Translations under genes and position numbers: made by a program
In this document: positions 25,190 to 35,900 of the stretch, piece after piece
How positions within the stretch are numbered: the stretch's first letter is position 1
Layout: every line of letters begins with the position of its first letter
The notes under the pieces: generated by a model
Databases searched by the model: none
Seen by the model: the letters and a program-made list of their open reading frames with translations, nothing else
Told to the model about the DNA's origin: nothing
Source: an uncultured Lachnobacterium sp.
GTDB taxonomy: Bacteria; Bacillota; Clostridia; Lachnospirales; Lachnospiraceae
Length of the DNA stretch: 64,000 bases
Reading direction: 5' to 3'
Assembly (NCBI GenBank): GCA_900546625.1
Contig: URDU01000012.1
Location: 6,618 to 70,617 of the forward strand

Positions 25190-27277
25190 ATGACAGAAAA
25201 ACACGGCAATCTTTCAATTGACAGCGACAACCTGTTCCCTATTATAAAGAAATGGTTATATTCAGACCACGATATCTTCTATCGTGAGCTCATCTCAAAC
25301 GGCTGCGATGCCATCACAAAGCTCAAAAAGCTCGACATGATGGGTGAGTATTCCCTCCCTGTAGACTACAAGGGCAAGATTCAGGTGCTTGTAAACCCTG
25401 ACGAAAAGACAATAAAGATTATCGATAACGGTCTTGGTATGACAGCCGATGAGGTTGAGGAATACATAAGCCGTATCGCATTTTCAGGTGCTACAGACTT
25501 CATTGAGAAATATAAGGACAAGTCAAATGATGACCAGATTATCGGTCATTTCGGTCTCGGCTTCTACTCAGCATTCATGGTAGCTGACGAGGTAACAATC
25601 GATACTCTCTCTTATAAAGAGGGCTCTACACCTGTTCACTGGTCATGTGACGGTGGCACAGAGTACAACATGGAAGATGGCGACATGGACGACGTCGGAA
25701 CAGAGATTACTCTCTACTTAAACGATGACTGTCTCGAGTTCGCAAACGAGTACCGCGCACGTGAGGTTATCGAAAAGTACTGTTCTTTCATGCCTACAGA
25801 GATTTACCTTGCAAAGGAGAATGCTCCTGAGGAGTACGAGACAATAGACAAGGCTGACAAGCGCGACACTGACACTGTCATCGAGGAAATCCATGAGGAT
25901 GCCAAGTACGAGGAAAAAGGAAATGACAAGGGCGAGAAGGAGCAGGTAGAGGTATCTCCTGCAAAGGATCAGCTCAAAATCGTTAAGCGTCCTGTTCCGC
26001 TCAATGATACAACTCCACTTTGGACAAAGAGCCCGAATGAATGTACAGATGAGGAATACAAGGACTTTTACAGAAAGGTATTCTTAGACTACAAGGAGCC
26101 TCTTTTCTGGATTCACCTGAATATGGACTATCCTTTCAACTTAAAGGGTATCCTCTACTTCCCTAAGATCAACACAGAGTACGACTCAATCGAGGGAACT
26201 ATTAAGCTTTACAACAATCAGGTATTTATTGCAGACAATATCAAGGAAGTCATTCCTGAGTTTTTGATGCTCCTTAAGGGTGTTATCGATTGTCCGGATT
26301 TACCGCTTAACGTATCACGTTCTGCTCTCCAGAATGATGGCTTCGTAAAGAAGATTTCTGAGTACATCACCAAGAAGGTGGCTGACAAGCTCATCGGTAT
26401 GTGCAAGACAGATAAGGAAGCCTATGAGAAATACTGGGATGACATCAGCCCATTCATCAAGTTTGGCTGCTTAAAGGACGAGAAGTTCTGCGACAAGATA
26501 AACGACTATATTCTTTTCAAGGATATCAATGACAAGTATCAGACTCTTCCTGAGCTGCTCGCACCTGTTGCGGAGGATGAAAAAACAGATGCAGAAGGTT
26601 CCGATGCTTCTGACAATACAGATGCAAATGCAGACAGCTCAGCCGACACTGATGAAAACAAGGAGCCTGAGAAGAATACTGTTTACTATGTCACAGATGT
26701 AGTACAGCAGGGTCAGTACATCAAGCTGTTCAAGGAGCAGGGCATGAACGCTGTTATCCTTGACCACAATATCGATACCTCATTCATCACACAGCTTGAG
26801 CAGAGAAATGACCACTACAAGTTCATGAGAATAGATGCAGACCTCACAGAGTCTCTCAAGGATGAATCCGGTGCAGACCTCACAGAGGCAACCACTACTC
26901 TCTCAGAGGTATTCAAGAAGGCTTTGAACAATGACAAACTCACTGTAAAGGTAGAGAACCTTAAGAACGCAGATGTAGCATCTGTGCTCACACTCTCTGA
27001 GCAGGGCAGACGTATGCAGGATATGATGAAGATGTACGCAGCCGGAGGCATGGGTGGAATGGATCCAAGCATGTTTGCCGCTGACCAGACACTCACATTA
27101 AATGCCAACAACGAGCTCGTGAAGTATATCTTAGATAATAAGGATTCTGAGCATGTTCCAATGTTTGCTGAGCAGCTTTACGACCTTGCAATGCTTTCTA
27201 ACCAGCCGCTTTCAGTTGATCAGATGACAAAATTTGTAAAGAGAAGTAATGATATCATGCTTCTTCTCACAAAGTAA
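25190..27277 (+). CDS. htpG: Hsp90-family chaperone HtpG
   Basis: The 695-residue protein has the GHKL ATPase domain: ELISNGCDAITKLKKL (N-box, residues 40-55), KIIDNGLGMTADEV (G1), GHFGLGFYSAFMVADEV (G2). Middle-domain signatures include FWIHLNMDYPFNLKGILYFP and DLPLNVSRSALQND. It has an acidic Asp/Glu/Thr/Ser-rich insertion at about 460-500. It is a cytosolic ATP-dependent chaperone. Start follows AAGGAGTGTGT. It is the only convincing plus-strand gene of the window and is under CIRCE control. Confidence 0.96.
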   Translation: MTEKHGNLSIDSDNLFPIIKKWLYSDHDIFYRELISNGCDAITKLKKLDMMGEYSLPVDYKGKIQVLVNPDEKTIKIIDNGLGMTADEVEEYISRIAFSGATDFIEKYKDKSNDDQIIGHFGLGFYSAFMVADEVTIDTLSYKEGSTPVHWSCDGGTEYNMEDGDMDDVGTEITLYLNDDCLEFANEYRAREVIEKYCSFMPTEIYLAKENAPEEYETIDKADKRDTDTVIEEIHEDAKYEEKGNDKGEKEQVEVSPAKDQLKIVKRPVPLNDTTPLWTKSPNECTDEEYKDFYRKVFLDYKEPLFWIHLNMDYPFNLKGILYFPKINTEYDSIEGTIKLYNNQVFIADNIKEVIPEFLMLLKGVIDCPDLPLNVSRSALQNDGFVKKISEYITKKVADKLIGMCKTDKEAYEKYWDDISPFIKFGCLKDEKFCDKINDYILFKDINDKYQTLPELLAPVAEDEKTDAEGSDASDNTDANADSSADTDENKEPEKNTVYYVTDVVQQGQYIKLFKEQGMNAVILDHNIDTSFITQLEQRNDHYKFMRIDADLTESLKDESGADLTEATTTLSEVFKKALNNDKLTVKVENLKNADVASVLTLSEQGRRMQDMMKMYAAGGMGGMDPSMFAADQTLTLNANNELVKYILDNKDSEHVPMFAEQLYDLAMLSNQPLSVDQMTKFVKRSNDIMLLLTK

Positions 27278-27317
27278 TCTCATAAAGTAAGCTTACGGTT
27301 CACATCTCATTATAAAC

Positions 27318-27369
27318 AAAAAGCTGTACACTATGCGGGCTTCATAGCCCTGCATGTGTACAGCTTTTT
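27318..27369. terminator. bidirectional terminator between htpG and PAP2 genes
   Basis: Arms AAAAAGCTGTACAC (27318-27331) and GTGTACAGCTTTTT (27356-27369) pair perfectly over 14 bp, with an inner GCGGGC/GCCCTGC stem. The A- and T-runs at both ends allow it to serve both converging genes. Confidence 0.88.
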
Positions 27370-27895
27370 ATTTGGTCACCTCACTCTTACCGGCTCTCTT
27401 AAACAAATAGTTCACAAACACTGCCGATATCACTCCAAGCACAGCTCCCGCTAGGACATCCGTTGGAAAATGCATGAAGTTGTACATACGTGAAAATGCT
27501 ATAAGTATAGCAAGTACAAGCGCCGGTATTCCCATTCTTTTATCTATAAACATAAGTGTCACTGCTGCCGTTATGCCGTTTAGCGTGTGTCCCGAAGGAA
27601 ATGATGAGTCAAACGGTATCGTTACTATAAGACTGACTGTCTCATCTATCTGGCATGGTCTCAATCTGTCGACTATATTTTTTATTATCAGATTGCCCAC
27701 TATAAAGCTCAAAAGCTCTGCCGAAAGCATCTGCAAGCCTCCACGACGGTATTTTTTTGAAATACAAAGCACTACACCTATCACAACCCACAATGCGCCT
27801 GCATTTCCGAGGGTGGACAAAAGTGCCATTACCTTGTCCAAAAGGGGTGTTCTGATACTCTGAATTGCATAGAGGAAGTCAAATTCCCAGTCCAT
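27368..27895 (-). CDS. PAP2 superfamily membrane phosphatase
   Basis: The 175-residue membrane protein has the three acid-phosphatase motifs: KNIVDRLRP (about 72-80), PSGHTLNG (about 99-106) and SRMYNFMHFPTDV (about 134-146), with five to six membrane helices. Members dephosphorylate undecaprenyl pyrophosphate or phosphatidic-type lipids at the outer face of the membrane. It ends in the shared terminator with htpG and is 36 bp behind the parvulin gene. Confidence 0.92.
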   Translation of the reverse strand: MDWEFDFLYAIQSIRTPLLDKVMALLSTLGNAGALWVVIGVVLCISKKYRRGGLQMLSAELLSFIVGNLIIKNIVDRLRPCQIDETVSLIVTIPFDSSFPSGHTLNGITAAVTLMFIDKRMGIPALVLAILIAFSRMYNFMHFPTDVLAGAVLGVISAVFVNYLFKRAGKSEVTK

Positions 27896-27931
27896 ATTAT
27901 ATGCTCCTATCTATTTTAGTGTCCTCTTATT

Positions 27932-28921
27932 CTAGTTATCTTCTTTAAAGTATTCATCATACACGGTAAAAAAGGAGCTTGTTTTCACATCTTTTTCATC
28001 CTTTATACTGATGGAATCCCATAGGTCGCTGTTTAAGCTAAAGCCTGCTTTTTTTACAAAGTGCTCATAGTCGTCATTAAACTGCTCCTGCTGCCGCTTT
28101 TGCAGTATCGTGACCTTGTTCTGCTCTGTTTTTTCACGATCCAGCTTGGATATACACTTGATGAAATAGTAGCCGTCATCTGTGCTTATCATATCCGATG
28201 TCTCTCCATCGCCAAGCTCAAATGCTATAGCCTCAACCTCCTGTGGCAGAGTGCCCTTTGCCGCATATAGTTCTGTCTGGCTGTCCTCACTGCTGCCTGA
28301 TGCGACTGCTGCAAAATCTTCCTTCACCGAGAGCTTCTGGCTCACAGCATCTGCGCTCTCATTGCTCTTTACAAAGATTTTTTGTATATGGATGACTCTT
28401 GCATCCTCATCGCTTACCTCTGTATCAACGCCCTTCGACAGAGATTTGTACAGCTTTTGCGCAATCGCATAATGCTCGTATGCGCTCTCTATGTCTGATT
28501 CGTCAGCCTTTGTGAATTTCTTTTCAGCTTCATTTAATGAGCCATAGTATTCCTTTGCTGCCTTTGACACACTACTCTTTTCCTTGTCTGTAAGAGTAAT
28601 CTTCTTCTGCTGTGCAATTGAAACCATGCAGTATATGCGCGTCAGCTCATCAACAGTGACATCCCTTATGTATTTTTCCACATCAGACGCATCATCTGTC
28701 TCGAGCAGATTCACATCATACATAGTGCCATACAGATTTTTGTAATTGGCCAGATATATGAGTGCCTCCGTCTTATCGCACTTCATATTGTCCACGGAAA
28801 AAACTGTATGGCTGTTCGTGGTATTTATATCAAGCACTATTTCCTTGCCCCCAATACTGCAGCCTGTGAGCAGTGTCGCGGATGCAAGCAGCATACACAT
28901 CGTTTTCTTTAAATATTTCAT
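27932..28921 (-). CDS. parvulin-type (PpiC/SurA/PrsA-like) peptidyl-prolyl isomerase lipoprotein
   Basis: The 329-residue protein starts with a lipoprotein signal peptide ending LLTGC (lipid Cys at residue 21). A helical chaperone part (40-165) is followed by a PPIC domain at about 175-270: ARVIHIQKIFVKSN, then ELYAAKGTLPQEVEAIAFEL and STDDGYYFIKCISKLD. It folds exported proteins outside the membrane. It follows the small acidic protein gene by 5 bp. Confidence 0.85.
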   Translation of the reverse strand: MKYLKKTMCMLLASATLLTGCSIGGKEIVLDINTTNSHTVFSVDNMKCDKTEALIYLANYKNLYGTMYDVNLLETDDASDVEKYIRDVTVDELTRIYCMVSIAQQKKITLTDKEKSSVSKAAKEYYGSLNEAEKKFTKADESDIESAYEHYAIAQKLYKSLSKGVDTEVSDEDARVIHIQKIFVKSNESADAVSQKLSVKEDFAAVASGSSEDSQTELYAAKGTLPQEVEAIAFELGDGETSDMISTDDGYYFIKCISKLDREKTEQNKVTILQKRQQEQFNDDYEHFVKKAGFSLNSDLWDSISIKDEKDVKTSSFFTVYDEYFKEDN

Positions 28922-28926
28922 ACCTG

Positions 28927-29190
28927 CTATCCTTCCACAACAAGGAATCTGCCGTCCGCAATGGCAAAGACCTCACTCTGGTCCATAAGCTCATCATCTG
29001 ACATGCCCGAAATATCTGAGCCTGCCTCATCAAAATAATCTCTTACTTCCTTTATATTCTTACATACCACAGCCATGCAGTCCTCTAAAAATTCCTCTGC
29101 GGCCTCCGGAGTATCAGCAACCTCCTCGCTAAAAAGCTGTGTCTGTTTCTTTAAAAATGTGTCTAATACCTCGTCATCGTACTCGTACAT
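28927..29190 (-). CDS. small acidic protein of unknown function
   Basis: The 87-residue protein starts at ATG 29190 behind GGAGGAATACAGT; the frame extends to 29205. It is rich in Glu/Asp (YEYDDEVLDTFLKKQTQLFS, later EVFAIADGRFLVVEG), without signal or membrane segment. I do not recognise a family. It is cotranscribed with the parvulin gene downstream. Confidence 0.7.
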   Translation of the reverse strand: MYEYDDEVLDTFLKKQTQLFSEEVADTPEAAEEFLEDCMAVVCKNIKEVRDYFDEAGSDISGMSDDELMDQSEVFAIADGRFLVVEG

Positions 29191-29287
29191 ACTGTATTCC
29201 TCCATGTAAATTATGTTCTTTGGTTTTATAATTATATAATAGATTGCTGTGACATGCCACTATTTTTTATATTCATAAACGGCTGTA

Positions 29288-32200
29288 TTAATTATTTGCG
29301 TTACCGTTTACTTCAGTATGACCGGTAACAATTGTCTGCTGTAAACAAAATGAATATATGAGCCTCTCATCCGCCTGTATACTCTTACCATCTGTGGAAA
29401 AAATTCTTCCAAGTGCATCAGCATACAATTCAAGCTGTGTGCTGTATCTGTCGATAAGCTCCTGTGCGGCATTTACCCTGTCCGTCTTGTAATCAAGCAG
29501 CACTATTTTATCATTTTCCAGCCAGAATACATCAATAATTCCCTGAACCAATACTCCCTCATAGTCCATCACAAAAGGCTTCTCTTTATACAAATCGCCT
29601 CTCTTATCCGCCTGTGCCATACGCGCTGCCACATCTGATGATATAAACTGCTCTATAAGCTTTGGTCTGGTCAGCCTGTACATGTCATCTGTGATAAGCC
29701 CCTTTTTTAGCATTTCATCCATGCTTTTCTTCACAAATGCACTAACTGCCACATGGTCTTTTGTATCTATATCACACAGCCTCTTGAAATCCAGGCACTC
29801 CATAACACGGTGCACTGCAGTTCCGCGCAGCGCTCCCTGATTCACACCAACTGCATTTTTTAGCTCTTTGCTTTCATTAGAAGCACCGCCTGCCTCATCA
29901 TCCCTCGCAAAGTCCGGCACATACGTCTCCTTCTCCTCCAATAGGAACTTAGGACGCTCTGCCTCCCTCTCTGTGCTGTCGTACTTTTCAACCATAGAGT
30001 CATGCTTCAGCTCAGATACAGAATATTTGCTTTTTTTAGTTATATCAGAGGCATATGCATACTCAAAATCAAATTCCTCTGCGAGCTCTTTGGCTTTTGT
30101 TTCATCCGCTGCACTTATGTGCCCAATAAGCTGCGCTTTTGATATATCGTTTGCCGCCATATCCATCGCAGTTCGTGCAGCAAACTCTGTGGCATCGACT
30201 GTGGATACCGTATACTTATCCGGATATGACAGCATAGCCGGTATAATCCAGTCCAGATAACATCCTGCGCCCTCCCTTTGTCCGAAGCTTATTGGCTGGT
30301 TTGCATTTACATTGCCTCTATACTTCTCAAAGGATTTTTGGGCATTTGAAAGGCCACCTGTCAGGATTATCTTTTCCTTTGCCCTGGTGAGTGCTACATA
30401 CAGCACACGCAGCTCCTCTCCCAGATTTTCCCTTTTAATGCGGCTCTCTATCTCATTTCTGATTAGTGATGGCCGCTTTGTCCTTGGGCTTTTTGTTTTT
30501 TCCACCAGACCAAGTCCCAGTTTTTCGTGTATCACCAGGTCTGATTTTATGTCCTGCGTATTGAAAAGCTTGCCAAGTCCGGAAACAAACACCACCGGAA
30601 ACTCAAGACCCTTGCTCTTGTGAATTGTCATGATACGCACCACATCATCGTTCTCGCCTGCTGTATCTGCCTCTCCGTAGTCTATCTCGTATTTTTGCTG
30701 TATATCTATGTACCTGACAAAGTGAAACAGCCCCTTGTAGCTGGTCTTTTCATAGGCTGTGGCCATCTCTATCAGCATATCTATATTCTGTCTGCGCCGC
30801 TTTCCTGCCGGCATGGCCGATGCATACCTGTAGAAGCCTGTCTCATCAAGTATCATGTACAAAAGCTCATGGATTGGCGTATCAGCTACGGCACCTCTGA
30901 GTCTCTCAAATACCGCTGCGAAGGCTTCAAGCTTCTCATCCTCATAGCCATCCTCTCCTGCCATGGCGCTAAGTGCAGCCTGTGCAAAGCTTACTCCCTT
31001 AAAGGCTGCCCTGATCTGTGCAAGCTCCTCATCATCCATGCCCACGATAGGCGAGGCAAGCACTGCTGCCATCGGAATATCCTGCAGCGGATTGTCGAGT
31101 ATACGAAGCATTGACAGTATCACCTGTATCTCATACGATGAGAAGTAGCCTGTATTTGACTCTACATGCGCCGGAATATCACAGTCCTTTAGCACAGCTG
31201 CCACTGTATTGCCCCAGGTCGCAACACTTCTCGAAAGTATCACTATATCCCTGTACTGCACTGCCCTTAGCTGCCCTGTCTTTTTATCAGTCACCGTACC
31301 GTTTTCCATCAGACTCCTGATACGGTTTGCAATCAAAAGAGCCTCTATCTGCACCTTGTCTCCATCCTCATCCTCTATAATTTCAGACAGCTCCTCGTCC
31401 TTGTAATCAACAAGCAAAAGCTCAGGACTCATCGTCTCCTCCGGATAGCTTGCCCCCGGATACAGTGCCGCATCGTCATCATACTGCACATTGCCCAAAT
31501 CAGCTGCCATTATTTTGTAGAATATGTCGTTAGTAAAGTCTAACACCTCATTCCTGCTTCTGAAATTCTTATGCAGATCTATCCTCTGGTGTGCACTGTC
31601 ATCTGACGTATATGTGTTGTATTTTTCCATAAACAGCTCAGGACGTGCCATTCGAAACCTGTATATGCTCTGCTTCACATCCCCCACCATAAACATGTTG
31701 CCGACTCCCCGGTGCTCTCTTGAAATAGCTCTTAGTATATCCTCCTGCACCTGGTTTGAGTCCTGATACTCGTCAATCATGATTTCCTCAAAATGCTTTG
31801 AAAACTCACGCGCTGTCTCGGTCGGCTCAAGTGTCCGCTCATCCACCAGTATGCGAAGCGCAAAATGCTCTATATCCGAAAAATCAAACACTCTTTTTTT
31901 TGTCTTTACAGCCTCCATAGCATCATAAAACTCGAGTGAGAGCCGTATGAGTTCTTTAACAAATGGTCTTTGGCGCTCAAGCTGCTCATACATGAGATCC
32001 GTTGACATGCCAAAGTATTTCTGCTTTATTCCATCCACCTTCTTCTTGGTGGCATCGCGCATGCTTTTCACGCGCTCTTTTTTCTTCTCGTCTCCGTCAA
32101 ATTTCCTGATGACTGCAATTCTGCCAAAGGATATTTTGTTTAAGAACTCCTGCATGCTGCCATAGCCTGTCACATCAGACAGTCCATCAAACAGCTCTAT

Positions 32201-32965
32201 ATCCTCTGAAAGCGTAAGCGCATACTTTTCAAGTCCCGGTGTCGCCAAAGACATATCTTTAGCCAGTGTAAGCTCCTGTACGGCCTCCTCCAAAAGCACT
32301 CTGCTGTAATCCACTATCTCCTTAATGATTTCTGAGTCCTCAAGCTCTTTAGCTGACTTTATATCATAAAGCATTAAGAGGCTGTTCATCCACCTTCTTG
32401 GCCATGATGAACTGCCTGCCTTATAGTAGATATCCTCCACCATCTGCCTGACTGCAGAGTCATTTCTCCCCTTGCTGTAGGTATCTACCAGATTAATAAA
32501 TGCCTCGTTGTCTTCTCTTGCATAATTGTCCTCAAATACCTGTGCAAGTGCATCCTTTAGCATAAGCTTAAGCTCGGCCTGGTCACCAATCCTGAAATCG
32601 GGATCCAGATCAAGCTGCGCGAAATTGTTCTGCACCACAAACAGACAAAACGAATCTATTGTAGTGATTAGCGCATTGTGAACAAGTGTCGACTGCCTCT
32701 GCAGATTTTCATCGTCCGGCTTTTGCTCCTTCAAGCTGTCTATGGCGCGGCTTACACGCTCTCTCATCTCAGCTGCTGCCGCCTTGGTAAACGTCACCAC
32801 AAGCATCCTGTCGATATCCACAGGCGGATCATCCACACATATTCTGTTTACTATACGCTCAACGAGTACTGCCGTCTTTCCCGAGCCCGCTGCCGCCGAG
32901 ACAAGTATATCCCTGTCTCTTAAATCTATAACCTTCTGCTGTTCACTGGTCCATTTAACATCCAT
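29288..32965 (-). CDS. addA: helicase-exonuclease AddAB subunit AddA
   Basis: The 1225-residue protein is a UvrD-type helicase with Walker A AAAGSGKTAVLVERI (residues 24-38), the MIDEYQDSNQVQEDILR motif II (about 405), TIHKSKGLEFPVVFVSG motif V and VALTRAKEKI. The C-terminal RecB-type nuclease shows GALRGTAVHRVMECL and VLLDYKTDRVN (about 1175-1185). With AddB it resects double-strand breaks at Chi-type sites for RecA repair. It lies 14 bp behind addB. Confidence 0.97.
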   Translation of the reverse strand: MDVKWTSEQQKVIDLRDRDILVSAAAGSGKTAVLVERIVNRICVDDPPVDIDRMLVVTFTKAAAAEMRERVSRAIDSLKEQKPDDENLQRQSTLVHNALITTIDSFCLFVVQNNFAQLDLDPDFRIGDQAELKLMLKDALAQVFEDNYAREDNEAFINLVDTYSKGRNDSAVRQMVEDIYYKAGSSSWPRRWMNSLLMLYDIKSAKELEDSEIIKEIVDYSRVLLEEAVQELTLAKDMSLATPGLEKYALTLSEDIELFDGLSDVTGYGSMQEFLNKISFGRIAVIRKFDGDEKKKERVKSMRDATKKKVDGIKQKYFGMSTDLMYEQLERQRPFVKELIRLSLEFYDAMEAVKTKKRVFDFSDIEHFALRILVDERTLEPTETAREFSKHFEEIMIDEYQDSNQVQEDILRAISREHRGVGNMFMVGDVKQSIYRFRMARPELFMEKYNTYTSDDSAHQRIDLHKNFRSRNEVLDFTNDIFYKIMAADLGNVQYDDDAALYPGASYPEETMSPELLLVDYKDEELSEIIEDEDGDKVQIEALLIANRIRSLMENGTVTDKKTGQLRAVQYRDIVILSRSVATWGNTVAAVLKDCDIPAHVESNTGYFSSYEIQVILSMLRILDNPLQDIPMAAVLASPIVGMDDEELAQIRAAFKGVSFAQAALSAMAGEDGYEDEKLEAFAAVFERLRGAVADTPIHELLYMILDETGFYRYASAMPAGKRRRQNIDMLIEMATAYEKTSYKGLFHFVRYIDIQQKYEIDYGEADTAGENDDVVRIMTIHKSKGLEFPVVFVSGLGKLFNTQDIKSDLVIHEKLGLGLVEKTKSPRTKRPSLIRNEIESRIKRENLGEELRVLYVALTRAKEKIILTGGLSNAQKSFEKYRGNVNANQPISFGQREGAGCYLDWIIPAMLSYPDKYTVSTVDATEFAARTAMDMAANDISKAQLIGHISAADETKAKELAEEFDFEYAYASDITKKSKYSVSELKHDSMVEKYDSTEREAERPKFLLEEKETYVPDFARDDEAGGASNESKELKNAVGVNQGALRGTAVHRVMECLDFKRLCDIDTKDHVAVSAFVKKSMDEMLKKGLITDDMYRLTRPKLIEQFISSDVAARMAQADKRGDLYKEKPFVMDYEGVLVQGIIDVFWLENDKIVLLDYKTDRVNAAQELIDRYSTQLELYADALGRIFSTDGKSIQADERLIYSFCLQQTIVTGHTEVNGNANN

Positions 32966-32979
32966 ATTATGTCTCCCGA

Positions 32980-35900
32980 TTATGGCTTTATATTATTGTC
33001 TCCATAGACTTCTTTATGCTCTGCCTCTGCAAGCTGAGTACGCATTTTATCAAGCACATCTTCCTTATTGTCACCGTTAAAGCTTCTTTCGCTAAAGCCC
33101 GGTATCCTTGAATCATACCTGCATATGGCCTGAAAAGCGCAATATGCGCAGCTGTCTGTTTTCTTGTTTTTGATAGGATTGACTGCGACATTTCCATCGT
33201 ATATTTCTCTTCCTATCTCGCGAAGCTTCTCTCTCGCAAACCTTGTTATTACATCAAACTCTTCGGCACTTACCACCCTTGAGCCTGCAGCCGGTGTCTG
33301 GTCCTTTTTTAAAGTGACAGGAATTACATCGGAGCTTTTCTCAAAGTCCCTGTCCATGCCCCTGTATGCCTTTTCATCCGAGTTTATGAGTCCATCAGGC
33401 TTGAGCCTCTTTAATATCATCTGATTGATTTCTTCCTCAGACAGCTCCGCACCCGGAGCCACATCCTTTAAATCAATTACAGGATCGTCAATGTGATAGT
33501 ATAGCATACCGCCCGGCTCCACACTTACCTGCTTTTGTGCCGCCTTCTTTTGCTCCATGACAGCGTCCATATACACTGCAAGCTGAAGCTGTGTGCCATA
33601 GTACAGCTTCACCAGGTCAAAAACTGTATTTCCCGACTTGTAATCCAGTACCTTCACAAACAGCCTGCCCTCATCCCGGTATGTGTCAGTTCTGTCCACG
33701 CGTCCCTTTATATCAACCGTCACATCATTTGCCATATCAAGGCTCTCGTAAAAGTAAAACTCAAACCTCTCCGGAACAAAGCTTCCCCTTCGTATCTGGG
33801 TTGTGAGCGCCCATACTGTCTGCTTAAAGACCGCCTTCATATGTGAGACGGTGTGCAGGCTCTCTGCAGTATCAAATATGCCAAAGCCTGTATACTCATC
33901 AATCACCTCATTTATTGCTTCCATCGCAAGCTCATCTCTTTTTGCATCTGTCACGCTAAACCAGTCAGTACTCTCCCTATCAAGTTTTTTACTGTATCTT
34001 TCGAGTGCTCCATGGTATATGTTACCCATATCAAGGGATGAAAAGCCGCTTTCCTCACGCTCTGTAAGCCGCAATCCATAATTCAGGAAGTGCGCATATG
34101 CACACCTCGCAAACTGCTCAAAGCGCGTGATACTGCCCTCCATGTGTCTGCCGTATATGCTTCTAGCCACGTTACGGCTTATCGGATCCTTTGAATAATG
34201 CTCAAACCTTGCCTCTATGAGCCGCTCCACGGCATTTTCATTGACATATTCTTTATCATTTACTTTATCATCTGCTTCATTACACATCTCATCATAAAGC
34301 ATCACCGCTGCCGCAATCTCGCACCAGCTGTCATCCACCTCGTTTGACAGCAGATAGTCCATGGCGCTTCTTTTGCCGGAAAGATCTGCAAGCTGCTCCA
34401 CGTCCTCTGTCTCTGTCACTGCAAGCTTTGGAAACATTCCCCTTAATACACCTATGAGATATGATGGCTGGGCAGCCTTTTTCTCACTGTCAAGCCTCGT
34501 GTAGCTTATATAAAGCTCCTTAGATGGCTTTGTCATATTCAGATACAGATAAAACCTCTGTATAAACGCCTGCTCCCTCGCACCCGGCGCAAGCTCTATA
34601 TCCAGCTCCTTAAGTGCATCTCTCTCATACTGGGATATGATGCCTCCTCTTCCTGCTGCCTTTGGCACAATCCCATCATTTACGCCCGCAAAAAACATGA
34701 TCTTTATGTTGGTCAGACGTGTTCTCTCGATATCTCCGATGGTCACTGTGTCGTATCCAGGCGGTATGACTGCCACATCTGCTGCATCAAGCCCGGCATC
34801 CAGTATCTGTGTAAATTCCTCTGCATCCATGCATTCATCACCCAGCACCGCCACATATTTTTCAAAGAGCTGCATGACTATTTTGTATATCTGTCCGTAT
34901 TCCTTTGATGCTGTCTGGTCTCCTGCCTCAAGCAGTGCCTGCTCCTTTTTTGCAAGCTTATCAGGTATATCAAGCAAAACTGTCAGCCTGTATATCGCCA
35001 TTACATAGTCCTTTACACTTGACTTTTTATCGGAAAACACCTGATATACCGGCTTTAAAAGCTCTATTATATACTCCCTGCTTTTATTTAAAAGCTCAAG
35101 GTCATAGCATGCCCTTTGCTTTGGCAGCCTGACCCACTTTTTGTCCCACGCGCTTTTACCTCTCACACCACAGGCGAGCACGTAGTTTTCAAGTACGTCT
35201 ATTTCATTGTCCAATAGCTTACTAAAGCCGCACCGCAAAAATCTAAACACCGAATCAGCGGAGAAATTCTGTGCCGCAATATCAGGAATGGATCTGATAA
35301 ACTCAATAAACGGATGAAACAGAATCTCCTGTGTGGCATCGATAAAGTAAGGAATATTGTATTTGTCAAATATCTCACGCACATAATTTGCATATGTATT
35401 TACATCACCTGTGACTATCGCAATATCACGATAGCGCAGACTTTCGTTTCTCACGAGCTCATTAATTTTTCTTGCTATCCTTGTCAGCTCCTGCTTTGGG
35501 TCACGCAGACAGTCTATGTGAATGTGCTTTGGTTCTTTTTCAAAGGAGCATCTTCGTTTTCTGAAAAGCTGCTGCTCCATAAAGCTTAGCTCCTCGTTTT
35601 CTGAAAGCCTGTAGTTTTTATCAAGGATAATGGGGTCCTCGACCTCTATGCCATAAAACGCTGCCATTTCGGTGAGTGATTTCACAGTCCTTTTTGGCAT
35701 GTCGAACAGCTCCTGCATGCCCCTGCTCTTAAAAATATCCTCACGACAGTCTATAGTCAATGTGACATATATTTTCTTTGAAATGACAAAGAGCTTTTTG
35801 ATGAGCTGGTTCTGTATAGGTGTAAAGCCTGTAAATTCATCAAATGCAATGACTGAATTTCTAAGAATGGCAGACTCCTCTGCCACATTGCAAAGCACAT

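Noticed and set aside
30620..31114. 164-codon plus-strand frame within addA
   Set aside because: Antisense to a well-conserved helicase region; composition is like other shadow frames.
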